In this document: one piece after another, positions 55,537-64,000 of the stretch | Layout: the number at the start of each line of letters is the position of its first letter | Position numbering within the stretch: position 1 is the stretch's first letter | NCBI GenBank assembly: GCA_022791815.1 | Contig: JAAVZU010000042.1 | Coordinates: 1 to 64,000, forward strand | DNA length: 64,000 bases | Direction: 5' to 3' | From: Lachnospiraceae bacterium | Lineage (GTDB): Bacteria > Bacillota > Clostridia > Lachnospirales > Lachnospiraceae | Made by a program: the position numbers and the translations under genes | The notes under the pieces: generated by a model | Database searches by the model: none | What the model was told of the DNA's origin: nothing | The model's input: only the letters and a program-made list of their open reading frames with translations

Positions 55537-55564
55537 GTAACTGTTCAAAACCATAAATAATTAC
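55537..55564 (+). repeat. Family A hairpin remnant
   Basis: GTAACTGTTCAAAACCATAA then ATAATTAC, the opening hairpin only, 24 bp after the spoVG stop. Confidence 0.6.
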
Positions 55565-55587
55565 GAAATAAATACTTTTAATATTCC

Positions 55588-55872
55588 CTAAATTTCCAAA
55601 GTTTCTTCCTCTTCTTCTGCAAGTGCAATTTCATACTTTTCAAGAATAATTTTTTGAATTCTGTCTCTTGTATCAGAATTAATTGGATGGGCAATATCAC
55701 GATATTCACCATCTCCGGCTTTTCTGCTTGGCATAGCAATGAAATACCCTTTATCGCCTTCAATTATCTTAATATCATGTACAACAAATTCGTTATCAAT
55801 GGTAATAGATACCACAGCTTTCATCTTACTATCCTTTGCAACCTTTCTTACCCTTACATCTGTAATTTCCAT
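55588..55872 (-). CDS. spoVG: Septation/sporulation regulator SpoVG
   Basis: 94 aa. [31 protein letters not shown] and [20 protein letters not shown] match SpoVG throughout at its normal length. It is a small RNA- or DNA-binding regulator that affects sporulation, division and cell-wall genes. It is transcribed in the same direction as glgD-glgC upstream, with 43 bp between. Confidence 0.95.
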   Translation of the reverse strand: MEITDVRVRKVAKDSKMKAVVSITIDNEFVVHDIKIIEGDKGYFIAMPSRKAGDGEYRDIAHPINSDTRDRIQKIILEKYEIALAEEEEETLEI

Positions 55873-55915
55873 ATTAAATATCCCCCTTAAACCTTATCCT
55901 GTGTATGGTTCTACC

Positions 55916-57037
55916 CTATAACACATATCTTTCATTTTTTTCTACTACAATTCGGATGTTATCCTCAGTTCCCACATATTTCATGTTAGCTCTAATAGTA
56001 TCTCTACTTTCTACAATACAGTTCTCAATATAAGTATTATCTCCAATGTAAGCATCATTTAAAATAATTGAATTCTTAATTGTTACATTATTTCCAATAT
56101 ATACTTCTTTAAATAATACTGAATTTTCTACACTACCATTGATAATACATCCACTAGATATCAAACTGTTTTTTACATTAGAACCTACATTATACTTCGC
56201 TGGCGGCAAATCATCCACTTTAGAATAAACATCTGGATATTGCTTAAAGAAATAATCTCGTATATCTTTCCTTAAGAAATCCATATTAGTTCTATAATAA
56301 GAATCTACAGATGAAATATTACTCCAATATTCCTGTAATTCATAAGCATAAATCTTTTTTAGATTCTTATATCGAATCAGTATATCTTTTACAAAATCAT
56401 GTTGTTCATCCTGTGCTGCCTTCTCAATTAACTCAATTAAAAGCCTTCGGCGAATTACATAAATACCTGCCGAAACCATATTTTCATCGCTGACAATTGG
56501 TTTTTCCTCGAACTCTACAATTCTCTCATCATCATTAGTACGTATCACACCAAAACGGCTTACATCTTCGTTTTCTGGAAGTCTTTTGGTTACCAATGTA
56601 ATATCTGCCTTTTTTGAAATATGATATTCTAACACTTTATTATAATCCAGCTTATACACACCATCACCAGATGCTATAACAACATACGGCTCATGGCTGC
56701 TTTTTAAAAATGCTAGATTTTGTGCAATAGCATCTGCTGTTCCAAGATACCAGTTGCCATTGTCCTGCGTAATGGTTGGCGTAAACACAAACAATCCGCC
56801 TTGTTTTCTACCAAAATCCCACCACTTTGAAGAGTTCAAATGTTCATTCAATGACCTGGCATTATACTGCGGAAGTACAGCTACCTTTTGTATATGAGAG
56901 TTCGACATATTACTCAAGGCAAAATCAATACTTCTATATCCTCCGGCAATAGGCATTGCTGCAACCGCCCTTTTGTTTGATAATTCTCTTAATCTATTGC
57001 TGTTACCACCAGCTAATACGATTCCCAACGCTCTCAT
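55916..57037 (-). CDS. glgD: Glycogen biosynthesis protein GlgD
   Basis: 373 aa. The ADP-glucose pyrophosphorylase fold ([32 protein letters not shown]) is shortened and substrate residues differ from GlgC. The C-terminal left-handed beta-helix is present. In Firmicutes GlgD is a partner that stimulates GlgC and has little activity alone. It overlaps glgC by four bases. Confidence 0.92.
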   Translation of the reverse strand: MRALGIVLAGGNSNRLRELSNKRAVAAMPIAGGYRSIDFALSNMSNSHIQKVAVLPQYNARSLNEHLNSSKWWDFGRKQGGLFVFTPTITQDNGNWYLGTADAIAQNLAFLKSSHEPYVVIASGDGVYKLDYNKVLEYHISKKADITLVTKRLPENEDVSRFGVIRTNDDERIVEFEEKPIVSDENMVSAGIYVIRRRLLIELIEKAAQDEQHDFVKDILIRYKNLKKIYAYELQEYWSNISSVDSYYRTNMDFLRKDIRDYFFKQYPDVYSKVDDLPPAKYNVGSNVKNSLISSGCIINGSVENSVLFKEVYIGNNVTIKNSIILNDAYIGDNTYIENCIVESRDTIRANMKYVGTEDNIRIVVEKNERYVL

Positions 57038-58308
57038 TGTCTATCACCTGCCTTAATAATTACTTGTCCGCTCTCCAAAATTCCATTTGGATAATCTCCG
57101 GGAGTAGTTATTCCTGAGATTGCTGTATTCTTACCAATACGTATACCTCCTGGTATAATACTATTCTCTCCTATCGTTGTTAACCCATAGGCATAAACAT
57201 CTGCCTTCAATACATTAGGAGCTTCTTCTCCTACCCCTAAATGGCAATCGTTGCCTATCTCTACATTTTCAGCAATTACAGCCTTATCTATAATAGTCCG
57301 GTCACCAATAGATGAAGAATTCATAACTATAGAATCACGTATGACAACCCCTGGTCCAATATAAACACCAGAACCTATTACAGAGTTATGCACTTCTCCA
57401 TAAATTTCACATGCCTCACCAATAATTGCCTTATCAATAACTGCATCTTTTGAAATAAACTGTGGCTGTATATGGTCACTCTTTGTATAAACCTTCCAAA
57501 ATTCTTCATACAAGTTAAATTCTGGCACTAATTCAATCAGTTCCATATTTGCTTCCCAGTATGCTGCAAGAGTTCCTACATCTTTCCAATAACCATTATA
57601 TTCATAAGCAAACAACCTGTCTCCCTTCTCCATACAATAAGGAAGTACATGCATACCAAAATCACAAGATGGTTGTTCTTTTAACTTAATCAACGCATCA
57701 CGTAATACAGGCCATGAAAAAATATAAATACCCATAGAGGCTAAATTACTTCTTGGATTTTGAGGTTTCTCTTCAAATTCAAAGATCCTCTTTGTCTCAT
57801 CTGTGATTGCTACACCGAAACGGCTTGCATCTTCCCAAGGTACAGGAATTGTTGCTACAGTAATATCGGCCTTGTTATCCTTATGAAATTGAAGCATTAC
57901 CTCATAGTCCATCTTATAAATATGGTCACCACCCAAAATCAATACATATTCTGGATTATAATGCTCCATATATTCCAGATTCTGATAAATCGCATTCGCA
58001 GTACCTGTATACCATTCGCTACTGTTGCTCTTCTCATAAGGAGGAAGTATGGAAACACCACCAATATTTCGATCCAAATCCCATGGAATACCAATTCCAA
58101 TATGCGTGTTCAACTTCAAAGGCTGATATTGTGTTAATACACCTACGGTATCAACACCTGAATTAATACAGTTACTTAGAGGAAAGTCAATAATTCTATA
58201 CTTTCCACCAAATGAAACTGCCGGCTTCGCCACATTAGCAGTCAAAACACCCAAACGTGAGCCTTGTCCACCTGCCAGCAGCATAGCTATCATCTCTTTT
58301 TTTATCAC
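57034..58308 (-). CDS. glgC: Glucose-1-phosphate adenylyltransferase
   Basis: 424 aa from GTG 58308 ([20 protein letters not shown]), with GAGAGGTG upstream; a GTG three codons earlier is less well spaced. [34 protein letters not shown] and [11 protein letters not shown] are intact. It makes ADP-glucose from ATP and glucose-1-phosphate, the committed step of glycogen synthesis. It is coupled to glgD; glgB lies apart at 23242. Confidence 0.95.
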   Translation of the reverse strand: MIKKEMIAMLLAGGQGSRLGVLTANVAKPAVSFGGKYRIIDFPLSNCINSGVDTVGVLTQYQPLKLNTHIGIGIPWDLDRNIGGVSILPPYEKSNSSEWYTGTANAIYQNLEYMEHYNPEYVLILGGDHIYKMDYEVMLQFHKDNKADITVATIPVPWEDASRFGVAITDETKRIFEFEEKPQNPRSNLASMGIYIFSWPVLRDALIKLKEQPSCDFGMHVLPYCMEKGDRLFAYEYNGYWKDVGTLAAYWEANMELIELVPEFNLYEEFWKVYTKSDHIQPQFISKDAVIDKAIIGEACEIYGEVHNSVIGSGVYIGPGVVIRDSIVMNSSSIGDRTIIDKAVIAENVEIGNDCHLGVGEEAPNVLKADVYAYGLTTIGENSIIPGGIRIGKNTAISGITTPGDYPNGILESGQVIIKAGDRQ

Positions 58309-59218
58309 ATCAATCACCTCTCATCGCTTCGCTTGCTTATGCCGCATCTGCTATTCACTACAATTTATCCTCAATTATTCATGTCCAAAATTGCAGATCT
58401 CTGCTGTCACAGCTAGGATCTAACTATTTTATATATCACCCTCTCTGCAATCATCAATTAATTAAAATTAAACATGGCTAATCTCGGTTTATTTCTACTT
58501 TACAGACGCCTTTTCTCTTAGAATTCATACGCTGCAAACTGTAATGTCAATCTTATTATATCAGTTTTTTATGCAATTGTAAATGTTGCATTTTTTTATT
58601 TCAAAAAAGAAATTTTCCTTGTCTATTTTTAACGATTTTTTTTGCTTCTTGTCGTTTTTTAAAAGATAATTTAATATAAAATCGAAAATTTTTCCACTTT
58701 TTTCTACAGTTTCTTTTCTTTTCCCAAATTTTTCTTTTATTTTACCACAACTCGCCATAGTTTACCACTATTTCCTTTTACATTTTTTATTTTATTTTAC
58801 AACTACGCACTTTTTTCTTTTTTATCTTCTTGTAAATTCATACAAGTAAATAGAACTTTTTCCCTTCTCTTAGGTAAAATATAACATAATCTCAATTATT
58901 CCTGTCCAGTACTACAGTTCATTGATTAAAGACTACTTCCTGTATGTATTTTCGTACATGTTTGTTTAGGTAATAAATGATGACTTTTCAATTATAGAAA
59001 ATAAATAAGAATTAGTATTACAGTTACATCTCTAAAAAATGATAGCACAATAGATGGAAATTCAAGGAAGTTACTCTTTATTTTTTTTTATAAAAAGGGT
59101 ATACTGTTTTATGATGGTATATTTATCTATTAGTGCCAGCAAAGGTGGTTTGGTCATTTATTACTTTTTTGTAGAATATACACATCAAATAAATCGAGAA
59201 AAGGGAAGTGTACATATT
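58309..59218. other. 910-bp gene-free, A+T-rich region
   Basis: Extreme T-richness on the plus strand (about 58560-58860) without a convincing frame; a 65-codon minus-strand frame (58561-58758) is lysine/phenylalanine low-complexity and is not called. It probably contains the promoters of glgC (minus) and murC (plus), but I could not fix them. Confidence 0.6.
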
Positions 59219-60601
59219 ATGTATCAAATTGATTTTAGTAAAAAAATTCATATACATTTCATTGGAATTGGCGGCATCAGCATGAGCGGTTTCGCAGAAT
59301 TACTTCATGCACAGGGTTTCACCATTAGTGGTTCCGACCAAAACGAAACAAAAATTACTACGCATTTGGAAGAACAGGGTATCAAAGTAATGTATGGACA
59401 ATGTAAGGAAAATATTACTAGTGATATTGATTTAATTGTTTATACCGCTGCAATTAGTGAAGAGAATGAAGAATATATCGCTTCTATGGAATCTGGAATT
59501 CCTATGATGGATCGTGCACAAATGGTTGGCCAAGTCATGAAGAATTATGAGTGTGCAATTGCTGTCTCAGGTACTCATGGCAAAACTACAACCACCTCTA
59601 TGGTGTCTCATATCCTTCTTGCTGCCAAGATGGATCCTACAATTTCTGTGGGTGGTATTCTAAAAGCCATTGATGGGAATCTTCGTATTGGACATTCCCA
59701 GAATTTTATTACTGAGGCTTGTGAATATACAAATAGTTTCTTAAAATTTCATCCAACTATAGGCATAATCTTAAATATAGAAGAAGATCACATGGATTTT
59801 TTCCATAATATTGAAGAAATACGCAATTCTTTCTACCGTTTCTCAAACTTGCTACCAGAAAATGGTCTTCTTATTATAAATGGTGACATTGAAAATCACA
59901 CTGAAATTACCAAAGATACAAAAGCAAAGGTTATTACTTACAGCACAACAGATACATCCTGCAACTATGCTGCTGATAATATTTCTTTTGATGAATCTGG
60001 ATATGGTTGTTTTGATTTATTGGAAAATGGAGAGAAAGTAGAAAGAATTTCGTTATCTGTCCTTGGAATGCATAATATTTCTAATGCATTGTCCGCAATT
60101 GCCCTTTCCCGTTATCTTAATATTGGCATGGAAGACATTAAATCTGGACTTTCTTCTTTTAAAGGCACTGACCGCCGTTTTGAATACAAAGGTGAAATTA
60201 GTGGGGTTACTATTATTGATGACTATGCACATCACCCAACAGAGATTACAGCAACTTTAGAAGCGGCTAAAAAATATCCACACAAAAGAACTTGGGTTGT
60301 ATTCCAGCCTCATACTTATAGCCGGACAAAAGCATTTTTAAAAGATTTTTCTGCTGCACTTTCTTTGGCAGATAAAGTAGTTCTTGCAGACATCTATGCT
60401 GCCAGAGAGGTAGACACTGGAGAAATTTCTTCCAAAGATATTCTTGAAGAATTACAAAAAACAGGAACAGAAGCCTACTACTTTCCTTCCTTTGATGAAA
60501 TTGAAAACTTTTTATTAGAAAATTGTATCCAAGGGGATTTGTTGATAACAATGGGTGCTGGAAACGTTGTAAACATTGGAGAATCCCTTTTAGGAATGTA
60601 A
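59219..60601 (+). CDS. murC: UDP-N-acetylmuramate--L-alanine ligase
   Basis: 460 aa from ATG 59219 (AAGGGAAG upstream); the 55-codon extension to 59054 has no family support. FIGIGGISMSGFAELLHAQG is the nucleotide-binding start, GTHGKTTTTSMV the ATP loop, and EACEYTNSFL, YAHHPTEI and HTYSRTKAFL complete the ligase. It adds L-alanine to UDP-MurNAc in cytoplasmic peptidoglycan synthesis. A strong terminator follows, made of DnaA-box-like sequence. Confidence 0.95.
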   Translation: MYQIDFSKKIHIHFIGIGGISMSGFAELLHAQGFTISGSDQNETKITTHLEEQGIKVMYGQCKENITSDIDLIVYTAAISEENEEYIASMESGIPMMDRAQMVGQVMKNYECAIAVSGTHGKTTTTSMVSHILLAAKMDPTISVGGILKAIDGNLRIGHSQNFITEACEYTNSFLKFHPTIGIILNIEEDHMDFFHNIEEIRNSFYRFSNLLPENGLLIINGDIENHTEITKDTKAKVITYSTTDTSCNYAADNISFDESGYGCFDLLENGEKVERISLSVLGMHNISNALSAIALSRYLNIGMEDIKSGLSSFKGTDRRFEYKGEISGVTIIDDYAHHPTEITATLEAAKKYPHKRTWVVFQPHTYSRTKAFLKDFSAALSLADKVVLADIYAAREVDTGEISSKDILEELQKTGTEAYYFPSFDEIENFLLENCIQGDLLITMGAGNVVNIGESLLGM

Positions 60602-60602
60602 G

Positions 60603-60803
60603 TTATCCACATTATCCACAAGGTTATCAACATTATGTAGTTTTATAACCTTGTGGATTTCTTTTTTGCATTTTTTTACTACACCAATAGAACTTTTTAT
60701 GGATAATCTCTTGTTTTTTCCTAATTTTCGACCTACTACCAATATAATACAAACTTTATCCACTATAGTTATCCACATTATCCACATTTTAGGCGGTGGA
60801 TAA
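60603..60803. promoter_or_regulatory. Cluster of DnaA boxes between murC and the dnaD-like gene
   Basis: Perfect TTATCCACA boxes at 60603-60611, 60612-60620, 60769-60777 and 60778-60786, arranged as two contiguous head-to-tail pairs. Near matches are TTATCAACA (60624-60632), TTATCCACT (60756-60764) and TTATCCACC on the other strand (60795-60803). The genes downstream encode DnaD-like and DnaC/DnaI-like helicase-loading proteins. Confidence 0.85.
60614..60658 (+). terminator. murC terminator
   Basis: ATCCACAAGGTTAT (60614-60627) pairs with ATAACCTTGTGGAT (60645-60658), a 14-bp stem followed by TTCTTTTTT. The left arm includes part of a perfect DnaA box. Confidence 0.9.
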
Positions 60804-60857
60804 CTAGCCTCTTGCCCTTCCTCCTCCCTTGTGCTATAATCAACATACTTATAAAAT

Positions 60858-60992
60858 GTAACTGTTCAGAACCATGAACAGTTACATTTAAGCCCATAAT
60901 AATTCGCCTTCAGCGAAGGGCATAAACATTACAGAATTTACTTTTTTTTACGAAATACGCAGTAAATGCGTGTTTCTACCTGAATAATTACT
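60858..60992 (+). repeat. Family A palindromic repeat, full length
   Basis: 135 bp, GTAACTGTTCAGAACCATG...CTACCTGAATAATTAC. The central TTCGCCTTCAGCGAA and ACGCAGTAAATGCGT hairpins are intact. It lies upstream of the dnaD-like gene. Confidence 0.9.
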
Positions 60993-61076
60993 AAAATATA
61001 TCATCTCAGACATGTAAAAGTTTAGGAAGACATGTCTGAACTTTTCTTACAAAAAACAATAGGAAGGAGATTTTTC

Positions 61077-62201
61077 ATGAGTGGCTTTCGTTTACAAACT
61101 AAAGAGAATCGGGATTCTACCCTTGTCTCAAACATTTTTTTAGACTACTATATGCCCACAGCCAATGGCAGCTATGTAAAAGTATACTTGTATTTACTTC
61201 GTTGTCTTGGTTCATGTGACATGAAACTCTCTATTCCTTTTTTGGCAGATCGTCTGGAAAATACAGAAAGTGATATTCTTCGTGCTTTTCACTACTGGGA
61301 AAAAGTAGGGCTTTTGGAACTCTCTAAAGATTCCTCTGGAGAAATTGTAAATATATGCCTTTGCAATCCTGAACCTTTAACTGCATCTCCTACAACAAGT
61401 CACAGTTTACCTAAATCATCCACTAAACGGACTGATTCAACAAACAATACTATACCGCCTTCCCAAAGCACAGTAAATTCAAACATTACACCTTCTTCCA
61501 GAAACAGCGCTGCCTCCTATTGTAAGAATTATTCTCCAGAACAACTTGATAAACTTACCCAGGATAAATCTCTACAAAACCTTCTTAAAGTAATTGAAAG
61601 TTATATGGAGCGGCCTCTGAAACCAGGTGATATACAACTTGTTGTATTTCTTTGCCAAGATTTACATTTTTCTGACGAATTGGTAATGTATTTATTTGAA
61701 TATTGTATTTCAAGAGGAAAACATCATTGTAATTACATTGAAAAAGTAGCTATCCAATGGAAAGAAGAAGGAATTACAACTGTAGAACAAGCTGAACAAG
61801 CTTCCAACCGGTATAACCGTGATTTTAATGCTGTTAGCAAAGCTTTTGGTCTTGGCCGCATGCCTGCTGCAATGGAACAGAAGTTTATCCAACGCTGGAT
61901 ACGGGAATTTGCATTTGACACACCTATCCTTGTGGAAGCATGTAACCGGACAATTTTACAAATTAAGAAACCAGACTTTAACTATGCTGACAAAATTTTA
62001 GAAAAATGGCATAAAAGCGGAGTACATACACTATCAGACATTAATGCTCTTGACAACACATACAAACAATCAAAACAAAACAGAAGTAATACCCCCCAAA
62101 CCAATAATAAGTTTAATTCCTATCCACAACGGAATTACTCTGCCAAAGACTATTCTGATTTGGAGAAAAGGCTGGTAGAAAAAAATTTTCATAAAGATTA
62201 G
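61077..62201 (+). CDS. DnaD-domain replication protein
   Basis: 374 aa from ATG 61077 (GAAGGAG upstream). The N-terminal winged helix (FLDYYMPTANGSYVKVYLYL) and two DnaD-type C-terminal domains (YMERPLKPGDIQLVVFLCQD and FGLGRMPAAMEQKFIQRWIR) are separated by a Ser/Thr-rich linker (about 105-165). DnaD-like proteins remodel DNA and help load the replicative helicase. It is followed 81 bp later by the helicase loader gene. Confidence 0.88.
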   Translation: MSGFRLQTKENRDSTLVSNIFLDYYMPTANGSYVKVYLYLLRCLGSCDMKLSIPFLADRLENTESDILRAFHYWEKVGLLELSKDSSGEIVNICLCNPEPLTASPTTSHSLPKSSTKRTDSTNNTIPPSQSTVNSNITPSSRNSAASYCKNYSPEQLDKLTQDKSLQNLLKVIESYMERPLKPGDIQLVVFLCQDLHFSDELVMYLFEYCISRGKHHCNYIEKVAIQWKEEGITTVEQAEQASNRYNRDFNAVSKAFGLGRMPAAMEQKFIQRWIREFAFDTPILVEACNRTILQIKKPDFNYADKILEKWHKSGVHTLSDINALDNTYKQSKQNRSNTPQTNNKFNSYPQRNYSAKDYSDLEKRLVEKNFHKD

Positions 62202-62282
62202 AAAACTTTGGCGTAACAGATCAGCTCCAGTTGAACTGTTACGAACAGTTACATCTTGGCTAATAAAAGGAGATGCATACCT

Positions 62283-63314
62283 ATGGCACTAAAAAATTCT
62301 CAAATCAATTGTATTCTACGGGAGTATGATAGAAAACAACAAGAGAACCGCAGGCGGCTTCGGGAAAGGCAGGAGGAAATTTACCACACTCTGCCTGCAG
62401 TGCAGGAAATTGAACAAGAGCTTGCAACTAATGCAGTGGAAGCTACAAAACTTACTCTTGCAGGGGATGATACTGCTATAGAGATTTTAAGAGAAAAAAA
62501 TCACAGCCTTATGGAAGCGAAAGCAGCCCTTCTTGCCTCCCATGGTTACGATCCTGATTATCTTAACCTGTCTTATTTTTGCTCTGACTGCAAGGACACA
62601 GGCTATATTACAAACCATGTATGGCAGGACGAAGAGCATATTTTGCTTAGTTCTAACAAATGCCATTGTTTTAAACAAGCAGTTGTGGATTTACTTTATT
62701 CTCAATCAGGTATTCGATCTGTTATTGAACATGAGAACTTTTCCACATTTTGTTATGATTACTTTAGCCAAGATTATGTAGACAGAAATCTTGGAATTTC
62801 TTCTTATGAAAATATTGTACGTGCAGTCGCGACTTGCCAGAATTTTATACAAAATTTTGACAAAACATTTCAGAATATTTTATTCTATGGTACAGCAGGT
62901 GTAGGAAAGACCTTTTTATCCAACTGTATTGCAAAAGAGTTACTTAATTCTTCTCATACAGTCATATATCTAACAGCTTTTCAGTTTTTTGATATTTTGG
63001 AACGGCACAAATTTAATAAAAATGAAACTGACTATAGTATAGAAGAAAAATTTCTGGGAATTATGGATTGTGATTTACTCATTATTGATGATTTAGGTAC
63101 AGAACTTACTAATAGTTTTATCAATTCCCAACTTTATTTATGTGTAAATGAACGCTTGCTTAGCAAACATTCCACTATTATATCTACCAATCTATCTTTA
63201 GATGAAATACGTGATTTGTATAGTGAACGAATATTTTCCAGAATAACAAGTAATTATACAATTATTAAATTATTTGGTGAAGACATCCGACTAAAAAAAG
63301 CATTTGCACCTTGA
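62283..63314 (+). CDS. Helicase loader DnaC/DnaI
   Basis: 343 aa from ATG 62283; the longer TTG frame covers its ribosome site AAAGGAG. An N-terminal ~120 residues with a zinc-like CSDCKDTG...CHC motif are followed by an AAA+ domain: Walker A YGTAGVGKTFLSNC (about 208), Walker B LLIIDDLGTEL, sensor STNLSLDEI and a final Arg region. The layout is that of DnaI. It loads DnaB helicase at origins with DnaD. Confidence 0.92.
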   Translation: MALKNSQINCILREYDRKQQENRRRLRERQEEIYHTLPAVQEIEQELATNAVEATKLTLAGDDTAIEILREKNHSLMEAKAALLASHGYDPDYLNLSYFCSDCKDTGYITNHVWQDEEHILLSSNKCHCFKQAVVDLLYSQSGIRSVIEHENFSTFCYDYFSQDYVDRNLGISSYENIVRAVATCQNFIQNFDKTFQNILFYGTAGVGKTFLSNCIAKELLNSSHTVIYLTAFQFFDILERHKFNKNETDYSIEEKFLGIMDCDLLIIDDLGTELTNSFINSQLYLCVNERLLSKHSTIISTNLSLDEIRDLYSERIFSRITSNYTIIKLFGEDIRLKKAFAP

Positions 63315-63375
63315 CGAATTTTACCGATAATGGTATGATTTGAGAGATTGATAGTCTAAACTAACTTTTAAACTT

Positions 63376-63394
63376 GACAACAACTATTGTTGTC
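63376..63394 (+). promoter_or_regulatory. Palindrome between dnaC and prs
   Basis: GACAACAACTATTGTTGTC, 8-bp perfect arms with a 3-base centre, followed by a T6 run. It may be a terminator for dnaC or an operator for prs; TTGACA (63374-63379) overlaps the left arm. Confidence 0.5.
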
Positions 63395-63424
63395 TACTAC
63401 TTTTTTACAAATGGAGGATTACCC

Positions 63425-64000
63425 ATGTCACAGGATAAAAAAATTTATGACAAAATTCCAGTAGGCAGACTTGGTCTTGTTGCTCTAAAGAGCTGCCAGA
63501 CATTAGGAGACAAAGTAAATGAATATTTAGTTGAATGGCGTAATAAACGTCAGTATAAGAATGTTGAAAACATTGCTTATGGCGATTACAAAAAAGATTC
63601 TTACCTTTTAGATGTAAGCTGCCCCCGTTTTGGTTCTGGTGAAGCAAAATGTATCATCAAGGAATCTGTTCGTGGTGATGACCTATATCTCCTTGTAGAT
63701 GTATGTAACTATAGTTTAACCTATACCGTTTGCGGACATGAAAACCACATGTCTCCAGATGATCATTTTCAGGATTTAAAACGTGTCATTGCTGCTGTTA
63801 GTGGTAAGGCAAGAAGAATTACAGTAATCATGCCTTTCTTATATGAAAGCAGACAACATAAACGTTCATCCAGAGAATCCCTTGATTGTGCACTTGCATT
63901 GCAGGAATTGGTTCAAATGGGAGTTGATAATATTATTACATTTGATGCCCATGATCCTAGGGTACAAAATGCAATTCCTCTTAAGAGTTTTGAAACTATT
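63425..64000 (+). CDS. prs: Ribose-phosphate pyrophosphokinase, 5' part (open at window edge)
   Basis: ATG 63425 follows GGAGG. 192 codons are visible without a stop. GDYKKDSYLLDVSCPRFGSG, then KRVIAAVSGKARRITVIMPF, YESRQHKRSSRESLDCALAL and TFDAHDP correspond to the PRPP synthetase (PRPP loop and metal-binding) regions of the longer Clostridia-type enzyme. It makes PRPP from ribose-5-phosphate and ATP for nucleotide, His and Trp synthesis. The C-terminal half lies outside the window. Confidence 0.9.
   Translation, partial: MSQDKKIYDKIPVGRLGLVALKSCQTLGDKVNEYLVEWRNKRQYKNVENIAYGDYKKDSYLLDVSCPRFGSGEAKCIIKESVRGDDLYLLVDVCNYSLTYTVCGHENHMSPDDHFQDLKRVIAAVSGKARRITVIMPFLYESRQHKRSSRESLDCALALQELVQMGVDNIITFDAHDPRVQNAIPLKSFETI

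Noticed and set aside
58561-58758. 65-codon Lys/Phe-rich minus-strand frame before murC
   Set aside because: Low-complexity consequence of a T-rich intergenic region, with no ribosome site.
60603-60803. Calling the DnaA-box cluster the chromosome origin
   Set aside because: dnaA and dnaN are not in the window and no AT-rich unwinding element was established; left as a DnaA-binding region.
9220-60992. Repeat families as a CRISPR array
   Set aside because: Copies are scattered kilobases apart and contain multi-hairpin interiors; there is no regular repeat-spacer pattern or cas gene.

Overview
The window looks like a chromosomal segment of a low-G+C, glycan-using, spore-forming-lineage Firmicute, most likely a gut Lachnospiraceae (Clostridia). 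This is inferred from gene content and A+T-rich codon use, not from an rRNA. Supporting genes are spoVG, paired glgC/glgD, a Clostridia-type PRPP synthetase, secreted starch- and cellulose-active proteins, and strong AGGAGG-type ribosome binding sites.

Layout. 1-7.4 kb (mostly minus strand) is a cell-surface block. It holds the 5' part of a giant repeat protein, an anchored protein with three starch-binding-like modules, and a lipoprotein-like subtilase cluster with an unknown secreted protein. 7.7-9.2 kb is a MarR-controlled flavin/flavodoxin operon with a near-ideal promoter and operator. 9.3-25 kb is mostly housekeeping and stress: esterase, HAD phosphatase, CDF and MATE transporters, PatB-type lyase, Cu/Zn SOD, an ECF sigma/anti-sigma pair, a DHH phosphoesterase, an odd tRNA, a divergent SDR, CIRCE-controlled hsp20 and glgB. 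26.5-32.5 kb is the remains of a conjugative or mobilizable element: decayed tnpV, a HTH protein, a VanRS-type two-component system, an FtsX-type ABC exporter, a KTR protein and a truncated element-borne gene. 32.6-36.5 kb carries a GH5 glucanase, a NUDIX hydrolase and a RelA/SpoT synthetase.

36.7-47.7 kb is a defence-rich stretch. Its most unusual gene fuses a C5-cytosine-methyltransferase fold lacking the catalytic Pro-Cys motif to a PD-(D/E)XK nuclease; a broken rhuM gene lies immediately upstream. A compact GATC restriction-modification system follows: two DpnM/DpnA-like methylases, a controller protein with palindromic operators, and a small MutH/Sau3AI-like nuclease. 47.9-52 kb holds a chemoreceptor and clpB. 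52.2-55.4 kb is a decaying island between inverted copies of a structured ~195-bp repeat. 55.6-64 kb is core: spoVG, glgD-glgC, murC, dnaD-like, dnaC/dnaI-like and prs, with a cluster of perfect DnaA boxes between murC and dnaD.

A recurring feature is a set of intergenic palindromic repeats. Family A is ~135 bp and begins GTAACTGTTCA. Family B is ~130-145 bp and begins GTTACTGTTCA. There are also 33-bp palindromes and ~23-bp hairpins. They occur in at least a dozen gaps and look like non-autonomous mobile elements or REP-type sequences.
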